A stretch of DNA of 64,000 bases from an uncultured Shewanella sp. (GCF_947495455.1 NZ_CANLZC010000016.1:1-64000), one strand, 5' to 3'. Positions 37,645-46,078 are shown, counted from the first letter of the stretch. Made by a program: numbers and translations. The notes: generated by a model from the sequence alone, not told the origin.

Positions 37645-38159
37645 CTGCTAAGGGTTGAATGGAGGATATTAGTTACCTCATTAATATTGTAGCCTTTTTT
37701 CGCTGTAAAGCGGATAAGAGGCAAATCGGCTGAGGCGCATGCCTTGTTAACCAATTTGTCTCGCGCTTGTACTTTTTTTCGCTGGTGGCTTTTATCATCC
37801 AGTTCAATGACTGCAATCACTTTTAATGTCTGTTTATCACATAATACAAAGTCAAAGTGTTTCGATGAGATTTTGTTAAAAGCAATTTGCCATTGTTGTC
37901 GATTCAAATTGTTTCTTGGAGTGAGTACATCAGCAATACGCACTTTGCCAAATAATAGATACTTTTCATTGAAAGCAGGAGCTTGAATCGCGCTGAGCAG
38001 GATTTTGAAAAAAGTATTTTCTGCAGGTGAGAAAAGTGCTTGATGTTGCTTATATTGAAGGGAAGGTGAAGACGATAATTTAATGATTAACGTAATAAGG
38101 CAGATGAATAAGATAGCGCTGAGAAAAAGAAAGGTGGAGTGATTAATTAACACTGGCAT
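37641..38159 (-). CDS. DUF2726 membrane-anchored protein
   Basis: 172 residues. One N-terminal membrane helix (about 9-28, FLFLSAILFICLITLIIKL), then a cytoplasmic domain with the DUF2726 pattern: ENTFFKILLSAI, VRIADVLTP, HFDFVLCDKQTLKVIAVIELDDKSH and RDKLVNKACASADLPLIRF. The E-L-D-D and downstream residues resemble the core of restriction-endonuclease-like folds, which is why the family is often suspected to bind or cut nucleic acid. That remains unproven. Converges with the preceding lipoprotein gene. Confidence 0.85.
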   Translation of the reverse strand: MPVLINHSTFLFLSAILFICLITLIIKLSSSPSLQYKQHQALFSPAENTFFKILLSAIQAPAFNEKYLLFGKVRIADVLTPRNNLNRQQWQIAFNKISSKHFDFVLCDKQTLKVIAVIELDDKSHQRKKVQARDKLVNKACASADLPLIRFTAKKGYNINEVTNILHSTLSS

Positions 38160-38305
38160 AAACTATCCTTTATGTGAAGAGGAAAGCGATGTTGATATGT
38201 TAGGTGAATGGCTAAATGAAATGAATCCTGTCATAGGGGGGAACAGAAGAAGATAATCTTAATGAGGATCATCTTCTATCCACTTATTGATATTTAATGG
38301 ATCTG

Positions 38306-38704
38306 TTATTTAATAAAGTATCCAACGGTTAGCCATTTGCCACTTTTTTTACTTAAAGTGAGTATTTCAGTTGAGCTGGCTTTGTTTTGAAATTGAGTTT
38401 GATATTGTAAAACGACATATTCTCCATCAGGAGCCCCTGGTAGAGAAGAATAATTTCCTGAGCTGAATTCTGAGCGTGAGATGACTTGGCCCAGTGGTGC
38501 ACGAATGCCTTGTAGTGTCTCTACCCAACGTTGTTGTGTCAGTTGAGTTTGAAACAGAGGATCGGCTTGTTGCCAACTTTGCGCATAGGCACCAGTGTCA
38601 ATAATCGCGAGCCATTGCTTGGCCAGTTCCAGTTCGGTAGATTGTTGAGACCAAGCTAAAGATGAGAATAATACGAGTAGAGCAGCCATTAATTTTTTTG
38701 TCAT
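38306..38704 (-). CDS. DUF4019 exported protein
   Basis: 132 residues; signal peptide to about LAWS|QQST, then a single small domain of the DUF4019 type: AKQWLAIIDTGAYAQSWQQAD, WVETLQGIRAPLGQVISR and VVLQYQTQFQNKASSTEIL...GKWLTVGYFI. The fold belongs to the NTF2-like cystatin-like group. Members are periplasmic and of unknown role. Confidence 0.8.
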   Translation of the reverse strand: MTKKLMAALLVLFSSLAWSQQSTELELAKQWLAIIDTGAYAQSWQQADPLFQTQLTQQRWVETLQGIRAPLGQVISRSEFSSGNYSSLPGAPDGEYVVLQYQTQFQNKASSTEILTLSKKSGKWLTVGYFIK

Positions 38705-38939
38705 AGTAAACTCCTTTTTGAATAAACTTAACCTTAATTTATTGCGTATCGGATGTTGCTATTCACATAAATTCCTTTTTACTCCTTTAAACTACCAAGT
38801 TAAAAAAATCTTAGCAAGTGAGTGTGACATTCTATGTTTTTAGTGCATCATGTCATTTCCATGTCAATCTAATTTTGTAGATGGACAGGGATAGGGTATG
38901 AGAGTCACTGATTAAAAATAATGAGAAAAGGATCTTGTC

Positions 38940-39488
38940 ATGCAGAGCATAAAATTCACTTTATTAGCGGGGGGCTTGCTGGTATCACTGTTAGTGACGG
39001 CTTGCAGTCATCATGATGGCCAAGGGGAGCAGGAGAAAGTGTTAAACAATACTGAAACGCCTAAGTACCAAACTTATGTGAATGCTGGGCAGATTGTTCC
39101 TGTGATGCAATTTACCGACATTGAAGGCCTGCACATCAACTTAGCAGAGTCTAACCGTAAAAAGTTATTGATATTATTCGCCACTTGGTGCACTGATTCA
39201 CAACGAGCGATGAAAGCCTTAGTTGAATCGGCTTTGATTGATGATGAGACTATTCACATTATCGGTATTGGTCGTGAGGAAACCCCTGAGGATTTGCGTC
39301 AGTTTGCTAAGACCCATCATTTATCCTTTGCGTTAGTGGCAGATACGGATAGGAATATATACAAGCAATTTGCCAATGCGGGTATTCCTCGTTTTATTTT
39401 ATTGGATGAGGATAACCACATTGTTAAAACCTTATTATTAGAGTACGAAACGAAAGAGGGGGAACTTTTAGCCCCTGTTCAATGGTGA
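38940..39488 (+). CDS. Lipoprotein with thioredoxin fold (TlpA-like), one active-site cysteine
   Basis: 182 residues. Lipobox LVTACS (Cys22). The thioredoxin-like domain starts near residue 50 (VPVMQFTDIEGLHINLAESN), has KLLILFATWCTDSQRAM where WCxxC is expected, and the cis-Pro region NAGIPRFILLDEDNHIV. The second active-site cysteine is replaced by serine (Cys84-x-x-Ser87). A dithiol exchange is therefore not possible by the usual mechanism, and the protein may act as a monothiol or peroxiredoxin-like enzyme. Probably in the outer or inner membrane facing the periplasm. Confidence 0.85.
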   Translation: MQSIKFTLLAGGLLVSLLVTACSHHDGQGEQEKVLNNTETPKYQTYVNAGQIVPVMQFTDIEGLHINLAESNRKKLLILFATWCTDSQRAMKALVESALIDDETIHIIGIGREETPEDLRQFAKTHHLSFALVADTDRNIYKQFANAGIPRFILLDEDNHIVKTLLLEYETKEGELLAPVQW

Positions 39489-39500
39489 TGAGTTAAGGGA

Positions 39501-40946
39501 TCAGGCACGGGTATAAGCTAAAATCAATTCACCAAGACGCTTAACCCCTGCCTCCATTTGCCGATCCCAAGGCAGGGCAAAAGTGATCCTAAAGAATGAC
39601 TGATAATCTTGGTTAAATGAAAACATGGCGCCAGGAGCAATAGAGAGTTTGGCTGCAATGGCTTGTTCCCATAATGTTTCGCTGCTCAAATGATCAGGCA
39701 GTTTTATCCATAGACAAGGCCCACCTGCCACTTGGCTATAATAAAAGTCTGCACGGTTTATTTGATTAAAAGACGGTAAAAGTAGGCTTAATGCTGAAGT
39801 GTAATTGGCTTTGAGGCGAGTATGTAATTGCCGCATTAATTGAGCAAATTGTTTGGATTGCATTAATTCAATCATCATATATTGCAGGCAAAGATTGGGC
39901 TCTTCGCTGATGATTTGCTTAGCGAATAAACACGGGTCTAAGGTATTGGTACAGATTAAGTATCCTAAGTTGATAGTGTGTGACAAAGTATCATAAAAGT
40001 CACTGAGTGTGATGATGCGGCAATGAGAATTCGGTGTGACAAGGCTGGCGATGCTACAAGGTCTGTGAGTCCCAAAATGAAGCTCGCCTCTGTCGTATTC
40101 AATAATGGTCACTTCATGTTTTTCAGCCCATTGAATTAACGCTAACTTATCTTTATTGGACAAGACTCTGCCTGTAGGATCGGCAAAGTTAGGATTGATT
40201 AAATAGGTTTTAAAGGGCTGTAATTGATACGCTGTAGAGAGCAAATTCAGCTCGTCTTGATAGCGTTCTTGAATGGGAATTTCAATCACATTGGCGTTAA
40301 TCTGTTTCAATATGGATTGAAAGAAAAAGGACATGGGCGACTCTATTGCAATAGGGCCTGTGAGCGTTTGCGTTGCGATGAGGGCTGTCATTAAACCATC
40401 TCTACGACCATTATTAATCAATATTTGTTCCGGTTTAAAGATTTGGTTTGATTTGGCTAAATGCTGAGTAATGGCCTGTCTAAGGGAAGGCAATCCTTCA
40501 ATGGGATCTTGCATGATTAATTGATAGGGGCGATGTTTCAAGGCTTTTTTATGCAGTCGGTTAAGGAGTAATTCATTGTCAATGACGCTGCTGGGGGCGG
40601 TGCAAGATAAAGGGAGAATATTGGGGTCATTAAATGAAAATTGCACCGCTTTATTCAAACTGAGCCCAGCTTGAATATAGTTAATTTTTTTACCGTAATT
40701 AGGCGGTGTAATCGATTTTTTATTGATGACAAAGTAACCGACTTTTGGTCTTGCTTCAATCCAACCCTGTTTTTCGAGTTCATAATAGGCTTGCACTACG
40801 GTTGAGACTCCTACGCCTCGAATTTTGGCGAGTTCTCGTACCGACATGAGTTTACCTTTTATCTGTTCCCGCTCAATTTCATCAATAATATGATTCACTA
40901 TCAGACGGTATTTAAAGTTTGGCATAGGTTTTTCTTTAGAATGCAT
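39501..40946 (-). CDS. MocR-type regulator (GntR HTH plus aminotransferase domain) lacking the PLP lysine
   Basis: 481 residues. An N-terminal winged helix of the GntR family (about 10-75, LMSVRELAKIRGVGVSTVVQAYYELEKQGWI) is followed by a fold-type I aminotransferase-like domain. There INPNFADPTGRVLS and IIEYDRGELHFG correspond to the N-x-x-x-P-x-G and D-x-Y motifs, and FRITFA to the carboxylate-binding Arg. The segment that normally reads SFSKTLSP.LRLGYL is SDFYDTLSHTINLGYL here, so the Schiff-base lysine is an aspartate (Asp319). MocR proteins usually bind PLP as effector. This one probably cannot do so covalently. Divergent from a GNAT gene across a 16-bp inverted repeat. Confidence 0.85.
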   Translation of the reverse strand: MHSKEKPMPNFKYRLIVNHIIDEIEREQIKGKLMSVRELAKIRGVGVSTVVQAYYELEKQGWIEARPKVGYFVINKKSITPPNYGKKINYIQAGLSLNKAVQFSFNDPNILPLSCTAPSSVIDNELLLNRLHKKALKHRPYQLIMQDPIEGLPSLRQAITQHLAKSNQIFKPEQILINNGRRDGLMTALIATQTLTGPIAIESPMSFFFQSILKQINANVIEIPIQERYQDELNLLSTAYQLQPFKTYLINPNFADPTGRVLSNKDKLALIQWAEKHEVTIIEYDRGELHFGTHRPCSIASLVTPNSHCRIITLSDFYDTLSHTINLGYLICTNTLDPCLFAKQIISEEPNLCLQYMMIELMQSKQFAQLMRQLHTRLKANYTSALSLLLPSFNQINRADFYYSQVAGGPCLWIKLPDHLSSETLWEQAIAAKLSIAPGAMFSFNQDYQSFFRITFALPWDRQMEAGVKRLGELILAYTRA

Positions 40947-40966
40947 TAAATAAGCAATATCAAAAA

Positions 40967-41041
40967 CTGTATTGGGTTTTATTGTATATCACTGTATCTG
41001 TTTTGCTTTGTGAATACTATATAAGATAAAACCCAATACAG
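40967..41041. promoter_or_regulatory. Long-range inverted repeat, probable MocR operator
   Basis: CTGTATTGGGTTTTAT (40967-40982) and ATAAAACCCAATACAG (41026-41041) are perfect 16-bp inverted repeats, 59 bp apart start to start. A partial copy of the half-site (CTGTATCTGTTTT) lies between them. Located between the divergent MocR-type gene and the GNAT gene. Widely spaced half-sites are known for MocR regulators. Confidence 0.75.
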
Positions 41042-41075
41042 AAAAGTGTGTATAGCAGTGAATAAGGATGTCAAA

Positions 41076-41588
41076 ATGAAGATCATTACTCAAACGCCAA
41101 GATTAATCATTCGAGAGTTTAATTTAAGTGATGCCCAAGCCGTGTATGATTTTAATGCCCCCAAAGAGGTGAATTTATACACAGGAGATGCGGGCATGTG
41201 TGAAAGTGTGAATGATGCTCAAAAGATTATTACTGATATTTGGCTTAAAGAATATCAATCCATAGGTTTTGGGCGCTGGGCGGTTGTGCTTAAAGAAACG
41301 GGAAAGGTTATCGGTTTTTGTGGTTTCAAAAATGAGACGCGTATTAATGAAATTGATATTGGCTACCGCTTGCACCCGGATTTTTGGGGAAGAGGATTAG
41401 CAACAGAAGCCAATAAAGCCTGTATTGAATATGCCAAACAACATATGGCGCTGAATTTCGTGGTGGGTGATGCCGTTGCAGAGAATACTGCCTCTATTAA
41501 TATTTTACGTAAGTTAGGCATGCACTTTATTAAAACCTATCAAGAGAAGGATTGGTTATTACATCGCTATGGAATGAATTTAAGATAG
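41076..41588 (+). CDS. GNAT acetyltransferase of the RimJ/RimL type
   Basis: 170 residues from ATG 41076 (AAGGA 7 bp upstream; the frame is open earlier, but without a site). Acetyltransf_3 pattern: [21 protein letters not shown] at the start, [30 protein letters not shown] (acetyl-CoA loop) and [20 protein letters not shown]. The family acetylates protein N-termini, amino acids or small molecules. Its divergent position opposite a MocR-type regulator, with the inverted repeat between, makes it the probable target. Four bases after its stop begins a second, interrupted GNAT gene. Confidence 0.88.
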   Translation: MKIITQTPRLIIREFNLSDAQAVYDFNAPKEVNLYTGDAGMCESVNDAQKIITDIWLKEYQSIGFGRWAVVLKETGKVIGFCGFKNETRINEIDIGYRLHPDFWGRGLATEANKACIEYAKQHMALNFVVGDAVAENTASINILRKLGMHFIKTYQEKDWLLHRYGMNLR

Positions 41589-41592
41589 CTTA

Positions 41593-42201
41593 ATGTTAAA
41601 GGCTGAAATCATTTCAACACAGAGTATTGATAAGTTGATTGTAAATACACCTATTTTAGAAACAGCGAGGCTGAGATTAAATGAGACTAGGCTTGATGAT
41701 AGCGAAGAGATATTCGCACTTTTCTCTACCCCAAAAGTCACGCAGTTTTATGATTTAGGTGCGTTTGAGTCAATTGAAAAAGTACGCGACTTTATTGGCG
41801 AAGAGGCGAGAAAGTAGCAGGAACAGAAGATGCTGAGGTGGGTAATTAGGGACAAATTGACTCTTGAATATTTAGGTGGGTGTGGTGTAAATCACTTTGA
41901 AAGTGAGCGGCACGTGGCTGTTATTGGTTATGAGTTACATTATGGATCATGGGGGAAGGGAATTGCTAGTGAGGTGTTAGAAAAAGTGGTCGATTTTTTA
42001 TTTTCAGCAGCTTGTACACATTCGGTGAATCGTATTGAGGCCTATGTGATGCAGGGTAATATGGGATCAGAAAGGGTATTGAATAAACTGGGTTTTATCA
42101 AAGAAGCCTTATTGAGGCAGCATAGCTATTGGAAAGGGCGCTATCATGACTTATCTTTGTATGCTTTGTTGAGGGATGATTGGCATCGCGGGAGTCTGTA
42201 A
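41593..42201 (+). pseudogene. GNAT acetyltransferase interrupted by an in-frame TAG
   Basis: Two pieces in the same frame (41593-41817 and from 41818 on) are separated only by the amber codon at 41815-41817. Read through, they make a complete RimJ/RimL-type protein of 202 residues. The pieces run from [21 protein letters not shown] through [21 protein letters not shown] to GYELHYGSWGKGIASEVLEK (acetyl-CoA loop) and NMGSERVLNKLGFIKEA. The downstream part has no loss of coding character, so the stop is recent, a sequencing error, or read through. It overlaps the convergent GH5 gene by 51 bp at its 3' end. Confidence 0.8.
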
Positions 42202-43263
42202 TGCTTTAGTATGGTTATCATTCCAGACTTGTTGGCCCAGTGGCGTGAGGTTTGTCGGATGTAGGCAATCATTAATGTCAGCACCGTGACCTTTTTCGCT
42301 GAATGTGAGATTGTTATTATCATCTGCGCTCCAGATCCAAACAAATCGACCTATGCCCAGTTTTTTTGCGGATTGAAACATGGCTTGGGTGGCCTGTGAG
42401 GTGGAAACGGATAGATTTTCTGCACCGTATTCTGTGATGATTAATGCTTGCTCATTATTTAATACACTTTGTTGAAAATGATAGAGTTTATCTTGCTTAT
42501 TATCATTCCACTGCTCATAAACATGTTGACTGAATATCAGGTTGTTTAAGGGGTCCACATCAGAGGCGAGCAGGCGTGGCCCTTGAGAGAGTATGGCACT
42601 TTTTTCTATTGGCACTTTTGCACTGGACCAGTCACAGGCATCTTGTCCCCAACACCAACCTTGAACTAAGATTGGGTTGATGTTGCCTGTTTGCCGAATA
42701 GCTTGAATGAGGGTTTTATTTAAATTAAGCCAAGATATTGCTTCTTTTTTAGGATCGGAAGTTAAACTTTCTTTAGTGCCGGGTTCATTAGTGGTTTCGA
42801 ACCATACGTAAGGATTATCTTTATAACGCTTGGCAAAGAAACTGTATTCTTGGGTTAACGCATCCCATTTATTTGGCCAGTAAGTGCCTATGCCGTGTCC
42901 TTTTTGCGGACTGTCCATGGCTAAATTAAAGATAACTACAATATGTTTGTTAGCGAAATCTTTTACCAGTAAGTCAAATTCCCATGTGGGGTTATACCAA
43001 AAAGTCTCAGGAAAATGAGCCACGCGAATGGCATTAAATTTCCAACAATTGACGATTGCGTTAAAGTCTTCATTACGATCCGCGAAAATATTGACCCCTT
43101 TTGTGATAAAAGGATTGCCTTGAGGGTCGAGGATAGTGTTTTTAATCACCATAAATGGCAAGCTTGATACAGGAAAGCTGATGAAGCACAAGAGAGTAAG
43201 CATCATTGAGTTCATAGAAAGAGCGAGTATGTTATAATACGTTTGCGCTATCCTTTTGAACAT
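42151..43263 (-). CDS. Glycoside hydrolase family 5 (cellulase-type) enzyme
   Basis: About 370 residues; a membrane-like signal stretch (MNSMMLTLLCFISFPVSS) near the N-terminus suggests export. GH5 features: NPFITKGVNIF, FNAIRVAHF, VWFETTNEPGTKES with the acid/base Glu in the NEP motif, FSQHVYEQW, and the nucleophile Glu in ALIITEYGAENL. Conserved WIWSADD closes the barrel. Likely an endo-glycanase or mannanase; the exact substrate is not clear. I use ATG 43263; a TTG at 43281 would overlap the porin gene. It follows that gene by 11 bp, so they form an operon. Confidence 0.88.
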   Translation of the reverse strand: MFKRIAQTYYNILALSMNSMMLTLLCFISFPVSSLPFMVIKNTILDPQGNPFITKGVNIFADRNEDFNAIVNCWKFNAIRVAHFPETFWYNPTWEFDLLVKDFANKHIVVIFNLAMDSPQKGHGIGTYWPNKWDALTQEYSFFAKRYKDNPYVWFETTNEPGTKESLTSDPKKEAISWLNLNKTLIQAIRQTGNINPILVQGWCWGQDACDWSSAKVPIEKSAILSQGPRLLASDVDPLNNLIFSQHVYEQWNDNKQDKLYHFQQSVLNNEQALIITEYGAENLSVSTSQATQAMFQSAKKLGIGRFVWIWSADDNNNLTFSEKGHGADINDCLHPTNLTPLGQQVWNDNHTKALQTPAMPIIPQQSIQR

Positions 43264-43274
43264 AATGACTGATT

Positions 43275-44960
43275 TTACCAAGAAGTGGTAATTTGCACTC
43301 CGGCATTCACACCGAATGTGTCATCTTCATAGGCATCCCCACCAATGTCATCTGCTTTATAGTCTTCTGACCAAGCTGCGAAGGTAATAAAGCTTCTAAG
43401 CTGAGTATTAAGGCCAAGTTGCATAAAAGGATCAATTGTGAATTTGGTGACTATGCCGTCTCTTGTGGCCGTTCTAAGCTGATCGGAACTCACATAATCC
43501 ATGCCCAGCTCAAATTGTAAGCCAAAGATATCGTCAAACATATAAGTGGGCCGCACGCCAAAGGAGTACCAGTTACGAATACTGCCATAAGTGGGATCTA
43601 TGTTGCCATTTCTATCGTGTTGATAGATCCCCAATGTGATTAATGACCATTTAGGTGTTAATGGAATGGTAAAAAAATCTAATATGCGAAGGCTTCGAGC
43701 TTCATTTAAATCATAAATATTGGGGGTGACATTTTCGCCCGAAAGCGTTAGTTGGTCTGTACCCGCTCTAAAATTAGAGGATGTCCCTATGCCATACATG
43801 GCGGCAAAGGTATTTTCTCCACCAAAAAAGTGATCGTTAAAATTAAAAAAACCAATGCCAAAGCCTGAAGCCGCTTTTGTTTGGTAAGAATAGGTATCGC
43901 CATTGGAAGAGTCATAGGCCTCGGCGTTGCCGCCACGATCGTAAGAGGCATTGAGCCAGATCATGCTGTGGGTTTTACCCAATGGAATATTATGAATTTG
44001 TACATCTAGATTGCTTTTAGATAATATTCCATCGTTGCTGCCTAGATAATCTGATGTTGAATCAGCAGGAATATCCGGCCCGCCAATAAAGGCCACATTG
44101 AGTTTGACCGTCTCCCCTAAGGCGATATTTTCAGCGCCTGCACCCACGCCACTCATATCGAGAAAATAAAAGTCATTGAGTAAAGATTCATCAAGGCGAT
44201 AGTAGCGCTGTCCACCCCATACTTGAGCATCGGGATCTGAGGTAAACATGTTTGCCCCAGAAACAAAAGATTCGGCGATATAAAGATGATTAACATTGCT
44301 ACTATAGGGAGCGGAAGAAGGAGGAGAGTAAAAATACGCTAATCGTACTTGAGCTTCCCAATAAGGATCAATGGGCTTGTCTAAAATACTACTGTTGTAG
44401 CCCAAGATTAACTCGCCGTAGGTATCTGCTTCATTACCTAAACGGTATTTTGTGGGGCTAGGAACATCGGGATTTCGAAAGGCGGTCATGCTATTCCCTA
44501 GCTTATTGACGCCATAACCTGAACGAAAGTAGCCACCGTAAATAAAATGCTCCACAGAGGTTAATTTATCCGGATAAGCAGAAGACTGACTCGCTTCTTG
44601 AGTCATGTTTTCATCATCTTCTTGTTTCTTTGTCTCTTTGTTGTACTGTTGGCCTGAGTCAGCAGTAACAAGTTTATTTTCTTGTTGGCTGTCGGCTGTT
44701 TTAATGGAAGAGGAGTTTTGTTGGTTTTGTTTTGTTTCAAGTGCGGCTTTTTGTTCTAGTGCCTTGAGTTGTTCAGCTATTTTGGCCATCTGTTGTTGAT
44801 ATTGCTGTTGAATCGATTTCATGTCAGCTTTGAGCTGCTGTAGCTGTTCTTCTGACGTCAAAGTTTGAGTCTCTTTGGCTAACAGAGTCGATGAAAAGAA
44901 AGTGAGGGGGGAAAATAGTAGCACGGATAGTATTACAGGTTTTAAATCCTTGTTTGTCAT
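43275..44960 (-). CDS. LamB-type carbohydrate porin with N-terminal coiled coil
   Basis: 561 residues. Signal peptide (to about LLAKE), then a Gln/Glu-rich coiled coil (about 35-80, QQLKADMKSIQQQYQQQMAK) and a polar linker to about 125. The barrel begins FIYGGYFRSGYGVNKLGNSM and carries the maltoporin signature KYRLGNEADTYGELILGYN. The C-terminal residue after GVQITTSW is Trp, the usual aromatic end of porins. The coiled coil probably forms a periplasmic trimer stalk. Coupled to the GH5 gene, it is expected to import the oligosaccharides that enzyme releases. Confidence 0.88.
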   Translation of the reverse strand: MTNKDLKPVILSVLLFSPLTFFSSTLLAKETQTLTSEEQLQQLKADMKSIQQQYQQQMAKIAEQLKALEQKAALETKQNQQNSSSIKTADSQQENKLVTADSGQQYNKETKKQEDDENMTQEASQSSAYPDKLTSVEHFIYGGYFRSGYGVNKLGNSMTAFRNPDVPSPTKYRLGNEADTYGELILGYNSSILDKPIDPYWEAQVRLAYFYSPPSSAPYSSNVNHLYIAESFVSGANMFTSDPDAQVWGGQRYYRLDESLLNDFYFLDMSGVGAGAENIALGETVKLNVAFIGGPDIPADSTSDYLGSNDGILSKSNLDVQIHNIPLGKTHSMIWLNASYDRGGNAEAYDSSNGDTYSYQTKAASGFGIGFFNFNDHFFGGENTFAAMYGIGTSSNFRAGTDQLTLSGENVTPNIYDLNEARSLRILDFFTIPLTPKWSLITLGIYQHDRNGNIDPTYGSIRNWYSFGVRPTYMFDDIFGLQFELGMDYVSSDQLRTATRDGIVTKFTIDPFMQLGLNTQLRSFITFAAWSEDYKADDIGGDAYEDDTFGVNAGVQITTSW

Positions 44961-45537
44961 TATGGATCCTTGCTTGAAAAGCGCGCTAGCAAGTATGGTT
45001 AGGGATGTAAATACTCAACGGCCCATTTTGCTAACACTCAGTTATGTTTGAAAATCTTGACTGTTTATAATCCTAGTGAATAAGTAATAGAACAGCAATT
45101 TTTGCAAAAATTACTATGCTTTAGTCTAGGTTTTAGAGTAAAAAATTAAGATTATTGGTTTTGTGATAGTGATAGTGATAGTGATAGTGATAGTGATAGG
45201 AAGATAGGGATAGATTACGCTTTGTGATGAGTTGATGGTATGAAATATAAAAGAGAAGAATAAAACAATTCAAGGTTTTTCAAAGAGGTTGGAGACTATC
45301 ATATTAGGTCTGAGCTAGTACAATTTAGATGGGCTTCGATTAGAGTCTTTGTTTGGTGTTTATAGTGTTCTGATGATATCGATATCGTCATTCTATTTTT
45401 TAAATCTGTAGGATCTGAAACCGGAAAGTATTCGCCTGTTATCATTGAGTTATACCTTAGATACTTCAATATGCAGAGTTCAGTGGGAATGGAACGTTTT
45501 TAGTCAAGGTCATTCATTGCTCCTGCATAAATGGCAT
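44961..45537. other. AT-rich intergenic region with a hexanucleotide repeat and a palindrome
   Basis: No gene is supported. Contains the (GTGATA)6 tract (separate entry) and a near-perfect 20-bp palindrome TGATGATATCGATATCGTCA at 45371-45390 (one mismatched pair). The promoter of the porin-GH5 operon must be within the left part. I could not place the -10 and -35 boxes with confidence. Confidence 0.45.
45163..45198 (+). repeat. Hexanucleotide tandem repeat (GTGATA)6
   Basis: Six perfect copies of GTGATA, followed by GGAAGATAGGG. It lies 203 bp upstream of the porin start codon on the coding (minus) side. Such simple repeats can vary in length by slippage. Confidence 0.95.
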
Positions 45538-45852
45538 TTAATTTTGTAAGCGGATCATATTGGTATTGTCGTAGACACCGCTACAACTGCCATTGGTACG
45601 AATTCTCACCTTTTTATTGGCCATTAAAGCCGCGAGGGCAGTGCTATACATGGTTTGGCCCTGAAATTTACTCATATCCCAAGCAACATAGCCATTATCA
45701 CAATTGCTTTTAGAGACCCAATTTTCACAAGGTTTGATAAAAGCGATATTAGAGTCATTCATGGCCTGAATTTCACAAACTTCGATGACGTAATCGGCAG
45801 CAAAGGAGCTGATAGGCAGTAATAATAAGGTCGCCGCAGTTAAATATTTCAT
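45538..45852 (-). CDS. Small exported cysteine-rich protein
   Basis: 104 residues; signal peptide to about SSFA|ADY. The mature 86 residues have four cysteines (EVCEI, KPCENW, SNCDNGY, GSCSGVY) that could form two disulfides. The chain ends MIRLQN. I do not recognise a family. It is a single gene, 150 bp from the 3' end of the tRNA gene, on the same strand. Confidence 0.65.
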   Translation of the reverse strand: MKYLTAATLLLLPISSFAADYVIEVCEIQAMNDSNIAFIKPCENWVSKSNCDNGYVAWDMSKFQGQTMYSTALAALMANKKVRIRTNGSCSGVYDNTNMIRLQN

Positions 45853-45968
45853 AGTGGTTCCGTTTTAAAAGAATAATTTTTATTATAGGCGAAGAGTAAT
45901 CACAATATAGGGTCAGTGAGTAGGCAGAGAAGAAAAGTTAACAAAACCCTTGAGTAATTAATAACGTC

Positions 45969-45991
45969 ACCGATAAATTTTATTTATCGGT
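45969..45991 (-). terminator. Hairpin 3' of the tRNA-Arg gene
   Basis: ACCGATAAAT and ATTTATCGGT form a perfect 10-bp stem with a 3-nt loop, 11 bp beyond the tRNA CCA end. No T-run follows on the minus strand, but the position fits a processing or termination structure. Confidence 0.5.
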
Positions 45992-46002
45992 AAGTTAACA
46001 AC

Positions 46003-46078
46003 TGGTCTCCCCACAGGGACTCGAACCCCGATCGATCGCTTAGGAGGCGACTGCTCTATCCTGTTGAGCTATAGGGAG
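46003..46078 (-). tRNA. tRNA-Arg (anticodon CCU), CCA encoded
   Basis: The minus strand folds to a full cloverleaf: acceptor CTCCCTA/TGGGGAG (one G-U pair), D arm GCTC/GAGC, anticodon stem GTCGC/GCGAT with loop CTCCTAA (anticodon CCT, at 46042-46044) and T arm CGGGG/CCCTG with loop TTCGAGT. Discriminator A, then encoded CCA. It reads the AGG arginine codon. The last bases of many tRNA-Arg(CCU) genes serve as integration sites, but no integrase or direct repeat is visible here. Confidence 0.95.

Noticed and set aside
41830..42201. Separate short GNAT gene starting at the internal ATG
   Set aside because: The frame is continuous with the upstream half apart from one TAG, and the product would lack the N-terminal strands of the fold, so a single interrupted gene is the better reading.
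46003..46078. tRNA-Arg as an integration site of a genomic island
   Set aside because: No integrase gene, no direct repeat of the tRNA 3' end and no change in gene type were seen on either side.
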